Shown here: positions 51,671 through 60,794 of the stretch, piece after piece
Numbering within the stretch: position 1 is the first letter of the stretch
Layout of the letters: each line of letters opens with the position of its first letter
Assembly: GCF_004361855.1 (NCBI RefSeq)
Contig: NZ_SNWQ01000007.1
Span: 62,001 to 126,000 of the forward strand
Direction of reading: 5' to 3'
Source of the DNA: Kribbella caucasensis
GTDB taxonomy: Bacteria > Actinomycetota > Actinomycetes > Propionibacteriales > Kribbellaceae
Length of the DNA stretch: 64,000 nt
Notes under the pieces: model-generated
The model's input: the letters and a program-made list of their open reading frames with translations, nothing else
Databases searched by the model: none
Told to the model about the DNA's origin: nothing
Position numbers and translations under genes: made by a program

Positions 51671-52234
51671 CTAGGCGTCGGCCGGCTGACGGTCGAGGGG
51701 GAGTTCGAAGAAGACGGCCTTGGTGATGCCGTCGACATCGTCTTCGACGAGCTCACAACCGAGTGATTGCCAGAACGGCAGCGCTCCCGGCGAGTGCGGG
51801 TAGGTGTGGAGAGCGATGGTGTCGTAGTAGAACTCCTGGCGGGCGCGGTCGATGACGGCCTGGACGAGCGCCCTGGCGATGTGTCGCCGGCGGTGCTCCT
51901 TCAGGACGTACACGCGCACCAGTTGGCCGGTACGCCCGTCGCGGTAGCGGTCGACCAGGTGCCGCGGGCTCAAGCCCTCCTTGAGAGCGCCCGCGCGGAT
52001 GCCGCAGGTGGCGATCACCTCACCGATGGCCGTGTCCTCCGCCACCAGCATGAAGGGTCCCTCCGGCTCGATGTACCACCCGGCGATGTCGTCGACGTCC
52101 GCGTGGACGACCGGGTCGTAAGAGTCCCCGAAGTCCTCGATGACGGAGCGCATCATGATCGCCTGTGCGGCGGGGATGTCGGCCTCCGTCAGTGCCCGGA
52201 TGACCACGCCGTCGGGGTCTGTGTGAGTCGTCAT
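51671..52234 (-). CDS. GNAT family N-acetyltransferase
   Basis: 187 residues from ATG 52234; ATGs at 52243 and 52246 are also in frame and no strong ribosome site decides. VVIRALTEADIPAAQAIM begins the GNAT fold, QLVRVYVLKEHRRRHIARALVQAVIDRA (about 110-137) holds the acetyl-CoA loop, and HTYPHSPGALPFWQSLGCELV ends it. As first gene of the leftward operon it may acetylate the pathway amine or act as a self-protection step (inference). Confidence 0.82.
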   Translation of the reverse strand: MTTHTDPDGVVIRALTEADIPAAQAIMMRSVIEDFGDSYDPVVHADVDDIAGWYIEPEGPFMLVAEDTAIGEVIATCGIRAGALKEGLSPRHLVDRYRDGRTGQLVRVYVLKEHRRRHIARALVQAVIDRARQEFYYDTIALHTYPHSPGALPFWQSLGCELVEDDVDGITKAVFFELPLDRQPADA

Positions 52235-52260
52235 GTCCAGCATCATGAACGCATGAGAGA

Positions 52261-52475
52261 TTGTTGACAACCCCCAATTCACGTAATACTGCCGTCATCG
52301 GCACGACATGTGTGGCGTTCATCGGGCAGATCGAGTAGGCCGAATGGCCTGTAAAACAACGGAATACGGCAACATCTGAGATGTTTCGAGCGCTGGGCCG
52401 AGGACACGCGGTCGAGTCAACAGCGGAATCAATTTGCATGAGTTGTTGACAATCGCGACAAGCCGCTCCTACCTT
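52261..52475. promoter_or_regulatory. Divergent control region with two GntR-like operators and a sigma-A-type promoter
   Basis: TTGTTGACAA, with the symmetric half-sites TTGT and ACAA favoured by FCD-type GntR regulators, occurs at 52261-52270 near the GNAT start and at 52443-52452. The second copy overlaps the -35 box TTGACA (52446-52451) of a promoter with -10 TACCTT (52470-52475) and 18-base spacing that should drive the importer operon. The intervening 170 bases show no other gene. A GntR gene lies in the importer operon. Confidence 0.58.
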
Positions 52476-52531
52476 GCTGGGAACGCACCAGAGCCGATTC
52501 GACGGCTCCCGACCGACCCAGGTGGTGTCGC

Positions 52532-54076
52532 ATGCGACCGATTCGTCCCCTGCAAGGCGCTGCGCTCTGTATCGCCGCACTTCTCACGGTCCCGGCCTGC
52601 GGAAGCTTCTCCAGTTCCGGTGGCTCCGCGAACGCCGCGACCAGCAGCCTGACCATCGCCCTCCAGTTCACGCCCAAGGCCGGCTACGCGCTCGAGACCG
52701 ACGACGCTTTCGTGCTCGCCCAGGTCGGCTGCCTGGAGACCCTGCTCACGTACGACTTCGACTCCGGCGAGCTGCAGCCCCTGCTCGCGACCAAGTGGAC
52801 GCAGACCAGTCCGACAGCCTGGGACTTCACCCTCCGCGAGGGCGTGAAGTTCCAGGACGGCACCGCGCTCGACGCGGACGGCGTCGCGTTCGCCCTGAAC
52901 AAGCTGCTCAAGTCCGCTACACCTCCGCGTGCTTTCACGCCCAAGGTGGTCAGTGGTGTGCAGGCGGTGGACGCGTCGACGGTACGCATCACCACGCCGA
53001 AGCCGAGCACGTTGCTGCCGTACCGCGTGGCCAGCGTCAACACCGGCATCATGGCCAAGGCGGCGTACGCCGGTCGCGGCACGGACGTCATCAAGCACTG
53101 CACCGGTCCGTTCACCGTGACCGCTCAGAAGCCGCAGCAGTCGATGTCGCTCGAGCGCAACGAGAGCTACTGGGGCACCAAGGCGACGCTGGCCAAGGCC
53201 GAGGCGAAGTTCCTCCCGGACGGCAACGCGCGGGCGACCCAGGTCCGCACCGGTGAGTCGCAGATCGGCCTCGGCATTCCCTCCGCGAGCCTGGAGGAAC
53301 TGTCGGGCGACAAGAGCATCGTCGTGTCCGAGGCGGCCACGCCGAGGACCACGGGCCTGTACCTCAACTACGGCAAGGCGCCGTTCGACAATCCCGATGT
53401 CCGCAAGGCCATCCAGATGACCGTCGACCTGGACGCGATCGCGAAGACGATCTACTCGGGCACCGTCGAGCCGGCGTCCGGTCCGTTCGCGGCGAACGAG
53501 CCCTGGGCTCCGAAGGGCGTCCAGCCGGCCGCCCGTGACGTCGAAGCCGCGAAAGCCCTGCTGCAGAAGGCCGGATACGGTCCGGACAAGCTGTCGCTGT
53601 CCCTGCGTGCCTACACCGAGCGGCCGGAGATGGCCGACCTCGCCGCGGTGGTCCAGGAGCAGCTCAAGCAGATCGGCATCACCGTCAAGGTCACGATGAC
53701 CGACTACGCGGGGATGGAGCCGGCCCTGCTCGGCGGCACCTACGACCTCGCGTTGCTGTCTCGCAACCACCTGACCGACATCGCCGACCCGATCGGCTTC
53801 CTCGAGGCCGACTACACCTGCAAGGGCACCTTCAACATCAGCCACTACTGCGATCCGGCGTTCGACGCACGGCTGGCGCAGGCCAACAGCGAGAAGGACC
53901 CCGCCGCTCGCTACACCATCTACGCCGAGCTGGCCAAGCAGCTGCACGAGCAGGCGATCACCGTGTACCTGGTGACCGACAAGACCATCGCGGCCAAGCG
54001 CGCCGGCGTCCAGAACTTCGTCGACGACCCGCTGGCCCGGTACGCCCTGACACCCCAGCTCTCGCAGACCGACTGA
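52532..54076 (+). CDS. ABC importer substrate-binding lipoprotein (family 5, Opp/Dpp type)
   Basis: 514 residues. The signal peptide ends in the lipobox TVPAC (Cys23), so the protein is a lipoprotein. The family 5 pattern LLTYDFDSGELQPLLATKWTQTSPTAWDFTLREGVKFQDG (about 70-110) and NNPDVRKA-like segment PFDNPDVRKAIQMTVD are clear. The family binds peptides, but also nickel, opines and small cations. In this operon it is likely to bind the amine or amino acid conjugate that the operon breaks down. Confidence 0.93.
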   Translation: MRPIRPLQGAALCIAALLTVPACGSFSSSGGSANAATSSLTIALQFTPKAGYALETDDAFVLAQVGCLETLLTYDFDSGELQPLLATKWTQTSPTAWDFTLREGVKFQDGTALDADGVAFALNKLLKSATPPRAFTPKVVSGVQAVDASTVRITTPKPSTLLPYRVASVNTGIMAKAAYAGRGTDVIKHCTGPFTVTAQKPQQSMSLERNESYWGTKATLAKAEAKFLPDGNARATQVRTGESQIGLGIPSASLEELSGDKSIVVSEAATPRTTGLYLNYGKAPFDNPDVRKAIQMTVDLDAIAKTIYSGTVEPASGPFAANEPWAPKGVQPAARDVEAAKALLQKAGYGPDKLSLSLRAYTERPEMADLAAVVQEQLKQIGITVKVTMTDYAGMEPALLGGTYDLALLSRNHLTDIADPIGFLEADYTCKGTFNISHYCDPAFDARLAQANSEKDPAARYTIYAELAKQLHEQAITVYLVTDKTIAAKRAGVQNFVDDPLARYALTPQLSQTD

Positions 54077-54103
54077 CCTAGCTCACGAAAGAGGAACGAC
54101 ACG

Positions 54104-54778
54104 ATGGAACTCCTCGGGTTCAGACCGAAGTACATCACCTTCGACTGCTACGGAACGCTGACCAACTTCCAGATGAACGACACCGTCCGGCCGCTGATCG
54201 AAGGTGTGATCCCGCCGGAGCACACCGACCGGTTCCTGAAGGACTTCCGGGCTTACCGGATCGACGAGGTGCTCGGCGAGTTCAAGCTCTACCCGCTCGT
54301 ACTGCGCGACTCGTGGCAACGGACCTGCAATCGCTGGCGGATCCAGTTCAAGCCGTCGGATGTGGACGCGATCGTCGCGGCTGTGGGGACATGGGGCCCG
54401 CACGCCGACGTACCCGAACCGCTGGCGAAGCTGGCCGCGCACTATCCGCTGGTGATCCTGTCCAACGCGGTCGACCACATCCTGGCCGGCAACGTCGCGA
54501 AGCTCGGGGTCGACTTCCACCGCGTCTTCACCGCGGAGCAGGCGGGCGCCTACAAGCCGCGCTACCAGGCGTTCGAGTACATGCTCGACCAGCTCGACGT
54601 GGACCGCGAGGAGATCCTGCACGTGTCGTCGCACATCTGGTACGACGTGATCCCCGCGCACGAGTTGGGGATCAAGCACAAGGTCTACGTCAACCGTGGC
54701 TACGACCCGTCGACGCCGTACTACGAGTACGCCGAGACCACCGATCTGACCGGCGTACCGGACCTGCTGGGCCTGTGA
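54104..54778 (+). CDS. HAD hydrolase, haloacid dehalogenase type II-like
   Basis: 224 residues. Motif I FDCYGTLT has nucleophile Asp14, motif II is VILSNAVDH, the motif III lysine is in GAYKPRYQAFEY and motif IV is HVSSHIWYDVIPAHELG, the pattern of (S)-2-haloacid dehalogenases. Some members are phosphatases, and the substrate here is open. It is encoded between the binding protein and an amine oxidase, so it probably works on a compound that the importer brings in. Confidence 0.87.
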   Translation: MELLGFRPKYITFDCYGTLTNFQMNDTVRPLIEGVIPPEHTDRFLKDFRAYRIDEVLGEFKLYPLVLRDSWQRTCNRWRIQFKPSDVDAIVAAVGTWGPHADVPEPLAKLAAHYPLVILSNAVDHILAGNVAKLGVDFHRVFTAEQAGAYKPRYQAFEYMLDQLDVDREEILHVSSHIWYDVIPAHELGIKHKVYVNRGYDPSTPYYEYAETTDLTGVPDLLGL

Positions 54779-54833
54779 CACCAGGCATCCACACGGGGAC
54801 GACACGCGACGACACGGACGAAGGTGAGATGCC

Positions 54834-56111
54834 ATGAAGCTGACCTCCTACTGGCTCGACACGGCCAAGCCGGCCGGAGACTTCCGGCACCAGGAGTTGC
54901 CCGCGTCCGTGGATGTCGCCGTCGTGGGTGGCGGGCTGACCGGCCTGTCCACCGCGTTGCACCTGGCCCGGCAAGGAGCGAGCGTCGCCGTTCTCGAGGC
55001 CCACACGCTGGGCTGGGGAGCATCCGGCCGCAACGGGGGAATGGCGACGACCGGGTTGGCGATCGACTTCACCAAGGCGGTGAAGCGGTACGGACTGGAC
55101 AGTGCGACGCGGATGTTCACCGTGTACAACGACGCGATCGACACCGTCGAGGACGTCGTCCGGACCGAGGGCATCGACTGTGATTTCGAGCGCGTCGGCA
55201 AGCTGAACCTCGCCAGCAAACCGGCGCACTACGAAGAGTTCCAGCGGTCCGCCGATCTGTTGGCCCTGCATGCGAACCATGAGGTGACGCTCGTCCCCCG
55301 CAACCGCATCAGGGACGAGATCGGCAGCGACTTCTACCACGGCGCGATGGTCGACCCGCTGGCCGCCGGCGTCCATGTCGGCAAGCTGTGCAGCGGGCTC
55401 GCGATGGCGGCCTCGCAGTACGGCGCTTCGCTGCACGAGGACTGTGAGGTCGTCTCCCTGGAGCGGCTCGGTACGCGGCGCCATCGCGTCGTCACCGCGC
55501 AGGGCTCGTTGCTCGCCGACGACGTGGTGGTCGGCACCAGCGGGTATTCGGGCAAGCTGCTCCCGTGGTTGCGCCGTCGGATCGTCCCGATCGGCAGCTT
55601 CATCGTGGTGACGGAACCCCTGGACCGCGCGGTGATCGACGAACTGCTGCCGCACCGGCGGGTCGCCTCCGACAGCAAGAACCTGGTCTATTACTTCAGG
55701 ATCACGCCGGACAACCGTCTGCTCTTCGGCGGCCGGGCGAGGTTCGCGATGTCCAGCCCGGGCTCCGATCTGCGGTCGGGGGACATCCTCCGCCGGGCGA
55801 TCACGAAGGTCTTCCCACGGCTGCGCGGCGTCGGCATCGACTACTGCTGGGGCGGCCTCGTGGACATGTCACTCGACCAGATGGTTCATGCGGGCCGTCG
55901 GGACGGAGTGTTCTACTCGGTGGGCTACAGCGGACACGGCGTACAGATGGCCACCCACATGGGCAAGGTCGTCGCGCAGATGCTCGAGGGTGACCACAGC
56001 GCCAACCCGTGGGGCGAGCTGCCGTTCCACGCGGTTCCCGGCCACGTCGGCCCGCCGTGGTTCCTGCCGCCGGTGGGCGCGTATTTCCGCTTCCTGGATC
56101 TCGTCAAGTAG
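54834..56111 (+). CDS. FAD-dependent amine oxidase (DadA/PuuB-like)
   Basis: 425 residues from ATG 54834 after GAAGGTGAG. The FAD motif VAVVGGGLTGLSTALHLARQG (about 26-46) and the flavin-contacting GWGASGRNGGM (60-70) are characteristic of gamma-glutamylputrescine oxidase and related glycine/D-amino acid oxidases. The C-terminal half has YCWGGLVDMSLDQM and VGYSGHGVQMATHMG. It would oxidise an amine to an imine/aldehyde, which the operon's aldehyde dehydrogenase can convert to an acid. Confidence 0.91.
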   Translation: MKLTSYWLDTAKPAGDFRHQELPASVDVAVVGGGLTGLSTALHLARQGASVAVLEAHTLGWGASGRNGGMATTGLAIDFTKAVKRYGLDSATRMFTVYNDAIDTVEDVVRTEGIDCDFERVGKLNLASKPAHYEEFQRSADLLALHANHEVTLVPRNRIRDEIGSDFYHGAMVDPLAAGVHVGKLCSGLAMAASQYGASLHEDCEVVSLERLGTRRHRVVTAQGSLLADDVVVGTSGYSGKLLPWLRRRIVPIGSFIVVTEPLDRAVIDELLPHRRVASDSKNLVYYFRITPDNRLLFGGRARFAMSSPGSDLRSGDILRRAITKVFPRLRGVGIDYCWGGLVDMSLDQMVHAGRRDGVFYSVGYSGHGVQMATHMGKVVAQMLEGDHSANPWGELPFHAVPGHVGPPWFLPPVGAYFRFLDLVK

Positions 56112-56137
56112 GTCCGGGAAAGGATCGGAGGTTCGGC

Positions 56138-57082
56138 ATGCGATTTCTGGTCAGGCGATTGACGGTACTGGTCGCCGCACTCCTGGCGGTCTCGTTCCTG
56201 GTGTTCCTGATTCCCTATCTGACGCCAGGCGACCCGACCCGGAAGATCCTGCGCGGCCGGGTGAACGCGATGGACATCGACCCGGCACAGTTGGAGTCGT
56301 TGCGAGCGCAGTACGGCCTCGACCGGCCGGTCCTGGTCCAGTACGCCGACTGGCTCGCCACCGCAGTCCGTGGTGACTTCGGGTACTCGTACACGAGCCA
56401 GGCGGCCGTGATGCCGCAGATCGGCGCGGCCGCCATGGTGACGCTGGTGCTGGCCGTCGGGGCCCTCGGACTCGCGATCGCCGTGGCGCTGCCGTCGGGC
56501 ATCCTGGCAGCGATGCGGCGGGGCGGACCGGTCGACACGGCGATCACCACGGTGACGCAGGCCTTCGTCGCCGTCCCGGAGTACTGGCTGGCTCCGCTGC
56601 TGATCCTGGTCTTCGCGGTGAAGTTCGGCGCGCTGCCGTCGGCGGGATGGGCCGGGCCGGCGTGGATGATCCTTCCGTGCGTCACGTTGGCGCTGCGTCC
56701 GATCAGCTACTTCACCCAGATCACCCGGGCATCGATGGCAGAGGTACTCGACTCGCCGTACATCGTGGGTGCCCGGGCCCGCGGCCTCGGCTACTACCGG
56801 ACGATTCTGCGGCACGGCATCCGGAACGCCCTCATCCCCGTCGTCACCCTGCTCTCGGTCTGGCTCGGCGGGTTGCTCGGCGGATCGGTCGTGGTGGAGG
56901 TGATCTTCGGTATCCCGGGCATGGGCCGGCTGGTCTTCAACGCCGTACACAACGGGGACATCCCGATGATCCAGGCCTCGATGGTCACCATCGTCACGAT
57001 CACCGTGCTGCTGGCGACCGTGACCGACGTCCTCTACACCGTGATCAACCCGACCGTGAGGGGGAGCCATGTCGGTTCTTGA
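56138..57082 (+). CDS. Dipeptide/oligopeptide-type ABC permease (DppB)
   Basis: 314 residues from ATG 56138, after GGATCGGAGG. Helix 1 is followed by the typical PGDPTRKILRGR and LRAQYGLDRPVLVQYADWL region of DppB, five further helices and the EAA loop ARARGLGYYRTILRHGIRNAL (about 210-230). It is one half of the importer channel, with DppC encoded next (14-base overlap). Confidence 0.94.
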   Translation: MRFLVRRLTVLVAALLAVSFLVFLIPYLTPGDPTRKILRGRVNAMDIDPAQLESLRAQYGLDRPVLVQYADWLATAVRGDFGYSYTSQAAVMPQIGAAAMVTLVLAVGALGLAIAVALPSGILAAMRRGGPVDTAITTVTQAFVAVPEYWLAPLLILVFAVKFGALPSAGWAGPAWMILPCVTLALRPISYFTQITRASMAEVLDSPYIVGARARGLGYYRTILRHGIRNALIPVVTLLSVWLGGLLGGSVVVEVIFGIPGMGRLVFNAVHNGDIPMIQASMVTIVTITVLLATVTDVLYTVINPTVRGSHVGS

Positions 57083-57974
57083 CGGCCCCAAGACCATCAC
57101 ACCGGCCACGCTGACCCCGGACAGCGCGCCCGCCGGGACAGTCACCCGCAGGAACCGCACGAGAGCGCTGCTGCGACAGCCGTGGCCGCTCGTCGCTGGT
57201 GGCGCGATTCTGACCGTTGTCGTCGTGGTGCTCCTGCTGACGCCGTGGATCGCTCCGTCGGACCCGGCAGAGCAGGACCTCACTCAGCGGTTCGCCGGTA
57301 GCAGCGCGGCGCACTGGTTGGGCACGGACCAACTGGGACGCGACGTGCTGTCCCGGATGATGCACGGCGGACGGTTCTCCGTGACGATCGCGGGCACCAC
57401 GGTCGCGATCTGTGCTGTCCTCGGCACGCTGCTGGGCATCCTCTGCGCCCGGGTGCGCGGCGCGTTCGACGAGTTCGTCATGCGCGTCTGCGACGTACTG
57501 CTGGCCTTCCCTGAGATGATCGTGGCGATGTTCGTCGTGTCGATCCTCGGGGCCAGCAAGACGACGTTGATCCTCGCGCTGGTCGTCGGCGGATGGACGC
57601 CGTTCGCGAAACTGGCGCGCGGTGTCGCGATGGAGGTCGACGCGCGTGGCTTCATCGAGGCCGCCCGGGCGCTGGGATGCTCGCGCAGTTTCATCGTGCT
57701 GCGACATCTGCTGCCGAACTCACTGAACCCGCTGATGGCTCACGCGGCGCTCCGGTTCGGGCACAAGCTCATCACGGTCGGGGCGCTGTCCTACCTCGGA
57801 CTCGGTGTGCAGCCGCCGGCGGCGGACTGGGGCTCCATGCTGGCGGCGGCGCAGCCGTTCCTGAGCCAGGCCCCGCATCTGGTCGTCTACCCGGGTCTGG
57901 CCATCTTCGTGACCGCGCTGAGTGTGACGATGATCGGCCAGGGCATCAACGCGCGTCGAGGGAGCCGGTCATGA
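57069..57974 (+). CDS. Dipeptide/oligopeptide-type ABC permease (DppC)
   Basis: 301 residues. The N-terminal helix and the HWLGTDQLGRDVLSRMMHGGRFS segment (about 78-100) are diagnostic of DppC. The EAA loop is FIEAARALGCSRSFIVLRHLLPN (about 196-218). It pairs with DppB; its stop overlaps the GntR gene start. Confidence 0.94.
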   Translation: MSVLDGPKTITPATLTPDSAPAGTVTRRNRTRALLRQPWPLVAGGAILTVVVVVLLLTPWIAPSDPAEQDLTQRFAGSSAAHWLGTDQLGRDVLSRMMHGGRFSVTIAGTTVAICAVLGTLLGILCARVRGAFDEFVMRVCDVLLAFPEMIVAMFVVSILGASKTTLILALVVGGWTPFAKLARGVAMEVDARGFIEAARALGCSRSFIVLRHLLPNSLNPLMAHAALRFGHKLITVGALSYLGLGVQPPAADWGSMLAAAQPFLSQAPHLVVYPGLAIFVTALSVTMIGQGINARRGSRS

Positions 57975-58738
57975 ACGAGTCGCGACCGGTCGCGGTCCGG
58001 AGAGAGGACGGAATGGCCAAGAATTCAGAGGTGCGCAAGCGTCCGCCGCGGGTGGCCAAGCCGACCCTGGCAGCTGTCGTCACCAGCGAGCTTCGGGAGG
58101 CGATCATCAGTGGAAGGATTCCGCCGGGCAGCCAGATGAACGAGGTCGAACTGGCAGCGCGGTTCTCGACCAGCCGCGGACCGGTCCGGGAAGGAATGCA
58201 GCGCCTGGTGCAGGAGGGCTTACTGGTGAGCAGCCCGCATCGTGGGATCTTCGTTCCCGTCCTGTCGGCCGCCGACGTGGAGGACCTCTATTTCGCCCGG
58301 TCGGCGCTCGAGCGGGGGGCCATGTTGCGCATCGTCGAGCGTGGCATCTCGGCGGCGACCATCGCCAGCCTCGACCAGGTGCTGGGCGAGATGGAGCTCG
58401 CCATGGCCGAGGGTGACACCGCGGCGGTGGCTGCTGCCGACCTGCACTTCCACGAGGTGCTCGTGTCGGCCGCGGGCAGTCCGAGGCTGATGCAGATGTA
58501 CCAGGCGCTGGTGGGTCAGATGCGACTGGGCCTGAACCTCGTGATCGAAACCTACGTGGAGCGCGCGGAGCTGGTCTCCGAGCACAAGGCGATCGTGCGG
58601 CAGTTGAAGACCGGTGATCGGAAGGCGCTGCTGGCAGCGATCGACGAGCACTTCGATGTCGCCCTCGACGACCTGGCCGCCGACGGCGCGGGTCACCACC
58701 ACCACGTCAACCACTCTGGTGTGACCAACCGGGCCTGA
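57971..58738 (+). CDS. GntR family regulator, FCD subfamily
   Basis: 255 residues from ATG 57971 (overlap with the permease stop); ATG 58013, after GGAGAGAGGACGG, could be a second start that removes 14 residues. The winged helix AIISGRIPPGSQMNEVELAARFSTSRGPVREGMQRLVQEGLL is followed by an all-helical FCD effector domain with DLHFHE and SEHKAI metal/ligand positions. It is encoded in the middle of the importer operon and is the prime candidate to bind the TTGTTGACAA sites upstream. Confidence 0.93.
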   Translation: MNESRPVAVRREDGMAKNSEVRKRPPRVAKPTLAAVVTSELREAIISGRIPPGSQMNEVELAARFSTSRGPVREGMQRLVQEGLLVSSPHRGIFVPVLSAADVEDLYFARSALERGAMLRIVERGISAATIASLDQVLGEMELAMAEGDTAAVAAADLHFHEVLVSAAGSPRLMQMYQALVGQMRLGLNLVIETYVERAELVSEHKAIVRQLKTGDRKALLAAIDEHFDVALDDLAADGAGHHHHVNHSGVTNRA

Positions 58739-58758
58739 TCGACGGAACCGAGGAACCC

Positions 58759-59757
58759 ATGGAGCCCCTGCTCGAGATCGACAGCCTCACTGTCAGCACC
58801 CGTACGACGTCCAAGCGCCTGCTGGACGGAGTCAGCCTGCGGGTGGCGCCGGGGGAGGTGCTCGCAGTCGTCGGCGAGTCCGGATCGGGAAAGAGCCTCA
58901 CCGCGCTGTCGATCATGCAGATGCTTCCGCGCGTCCTGGAGATGTCCGCCGGGAGGATGACGCTGGCGGGCACCGACCTGACGTCGCTACGGCGCCGGGA
59001 GATCGACACGCTGCACGGCGGCCGGATCGGGATGCTGTTCCAGCAGCCTCGACGGATGCTCGACCCCACGGCCACGGTCGGCAGCCAGGTGGCGGAGCCG
59101 CTCGTCCGGCACCTGCGGATGAGCCGACGGGAAGCGCGCCGACGGGTGCTCGAGCTGCTGGCGGACGTCGGCATCGACGAGCCGGCCCGCCGGGCGCAGG
59201 CCTATCCGCATCAGTTGTCCGGTGGGCTCGCGCAGCGCGTGATGATCGCGACCGCGCTCGCGGCCTCCCCGCCGCTGCTGATCGCCGACGAGCCGACCAC
59301 GGCGCTCGACGTCACCGTCGAGGCGCAGATCCTGCAACTGCTGAAGCAGAAGAAGCGCGAGCTCGGTATGAGCGTGCTCTTCATTTCCCACGACCTCAAC
59401 GTCGTCTCCTCGATCGCCGACCGGATCGCGGTGATGTATGCCGGCCGCGTCGTCGAGGTGGGCACGGCAGACGAGATCCTGACCCAGCCCGAGCACCCGT
59501 ATACGAAGGCACTTATCGAGTGCTCGACGCTGAGGACCGACGCGAGTGGGCAGCTGTACGTCATACCGGGCGGCAGTGACACCGCACGGGAGCTCGATCA
59601 CGGATGCCGGTTCCGTCCGCGCTGCGGCCTCACTCAGGAAGCTCACCTGGAGCAGGTGTGTGACGCGCGGGAACCCGTGCTGCTGTCGATCGGGAGGTCC
59701 CCGGCCGAGCACGAATGCCGTTGCTGGGGAACGGCCGAGGAAAGGGAGGGAGCATGA
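58759..59757 (+). CDS. Dipeptide-type ABC importer ATPase (DppD)
   Basis: 332 residues. Walker A GESGSGKS near 38-45, signature LSGGLAQR near 155, Walker [13 protein letters not shown] near 174. The C-terminal extension with CRFRPRCGL and CEHEC-like cysteines (about 280-325) is the oligopeptide ATPase domain that may bind an iron-sulfur cluster. It works with the next ATPase. Confidence 0.94.
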   Translation: MEPLLEIDSLTVSTRTTSKRLLDGVSLRVAPGEVLAVVGESGSGKSLTALSIMQMLPRVLEMSAGRMTLAGTDLTSLRRREIDTLHGGRIGMLFQQPRRMLDPTATVGSQVAEPLVRHLRMSRREARRRVLELLADVGIDEPARRAQAYPHQLSGGLAQRVMIATALAASPPLLIADEPTTALDVTVEAQILQLLKQKKRELGMSVLFISHDLNVVSSIADRIAVMYAGRVVEVGTADEILTQPEHPYTKALIECSTLRTDASGQLYVIPGGSDTARELDHGCRFRPRCGLTQEAHLEQVCDAREPVLLSIGRSPAEHECRCWGTAEEREGA

Positions 59758-60794
59758 CCGATACCGCCATCGCGCCCACGGCCGAGCTGGTGAAGTTGGA
59801 GAACGTCGTCAAGCATTTCCCGCTGCGCCGGCGCGGCTTCGGCCGCCGGGAGTTCGTCCACTCCGTCGACGATGTGACCATCAGTCTCGAGGGCGGCCGA
59901 TCCCTGGGGATCGTCGGCGAGTCCGGATCGGGCAAGAGCACGCTCGCACGGATCATGCTGGGCCTGCAGGAGCCCGATTCGGGACAGGTCGATGTGGCCG
60001 GCGTCCAGGTCACGAGCCTCAAACGCAAGGATGACAAGGCCTTCCGGCGCAAGGCGCAGATCGTCTTCCAGGACCCGCACTCCGTGATGGATCCGCGCAT
60101 GACGGTCCGGCAGAGCCTGACCGCCGTGCTGGCGCAGCACCGGATCGGAGACGGCCCGGAGCGGGAGGCCCGGATCGTCCAGGCACTCCGGGAGGTCGGC
60201 CTCGAGGCCGAGTATCTCGACCGGTATCCCGCCGACTGCTCAGGTGGTCAGCTCCAGCGGATCGTGATCGCCCGGGCACTGCTGCTGGAGCCTACGTTGC
60301 TCGTGTGTGACGAGCCGACATCTGCCCTCGACGCGTCCGTCCAGGCCAAGGTGCTCAACCTCATCAGCCAGTTGCGGCGTGAACGCGAGCTCACCATGGT
60401 CCTCATCTCGCACGATCTCCGCGTCGTCCGGCTGACCAGTGATCGGGTCGCGGTGATGTACCTGGGCCAGATCGTCGAGACGGCGGATCGTGAGGAACTC
60501 TTCACCGGGGCGCGCCATCCGTACACGTTGGCGCTTCTCGCGGCGGCAACGCACGTCAAGGGGGACGAGCAGGTCGTCGCCCAGGGCGAGCCGCCATCTC
60601 CAGTGCATCCGCCGGCTGGGTGCCGCTTCAACACAAGGTGTCCATTGGCGACCGACCGATGCCGGGAGGAGGCACCGCAGCTGGCCGAGGTGGCGCCGGG
60701 GCATCAGGTCCGCTGCCATCGCTGGAGCGAGAGCCGTGAGCTGCTCGCCGAGATCACAGGAACGGAGCCGCATGACGTCAATGACGGCGTGTGA
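59754..60794 (+). CDS. Dipeptide-type ABC importer ATPase (DppF)
   Basis: 346 residues from ATG 59754, overlapping the DppD stop by four bases. Walker A GESGSGKS near 59-66, signature SGGQLQR near 164, Walker B LLVCDEPTSALD near 181 and a C-terminal GCRFNTRCPLATDRC cysteine region. Its end overlaps the aldehyde dehydrogenase gene by 23 bases. Confidence 0.94.
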   Translation: MTDTAIAPTAELVKLENVVKHFPLRRRGFGRREFVHSVDDVTISLEGGRSLGIVGESGSGKSTLARIMLGLQEPDSGQVDVAGVQVTSLKRKDDKAFRRKAQIVFQDPHSVMDPRMTVRQSLTAVLAQHRIGDGPEREARIVQALREVGLEAEYLDRYPADCSGGQLQRIVIARALLLEPTLLVCDEPTSALDASVQAKVLNLISQLRRERELTMVLISHDLRVVRLTSDRVAVMYLGQIVETADREELFTGARHPYTLALLAAATHVKGDEQVVAQGEPPSPVHPPAGCRFNTRCPLATDRCREEAPQLAEVAPGHQVRCHRWSESRELLAEITGTEPHDVNDGV

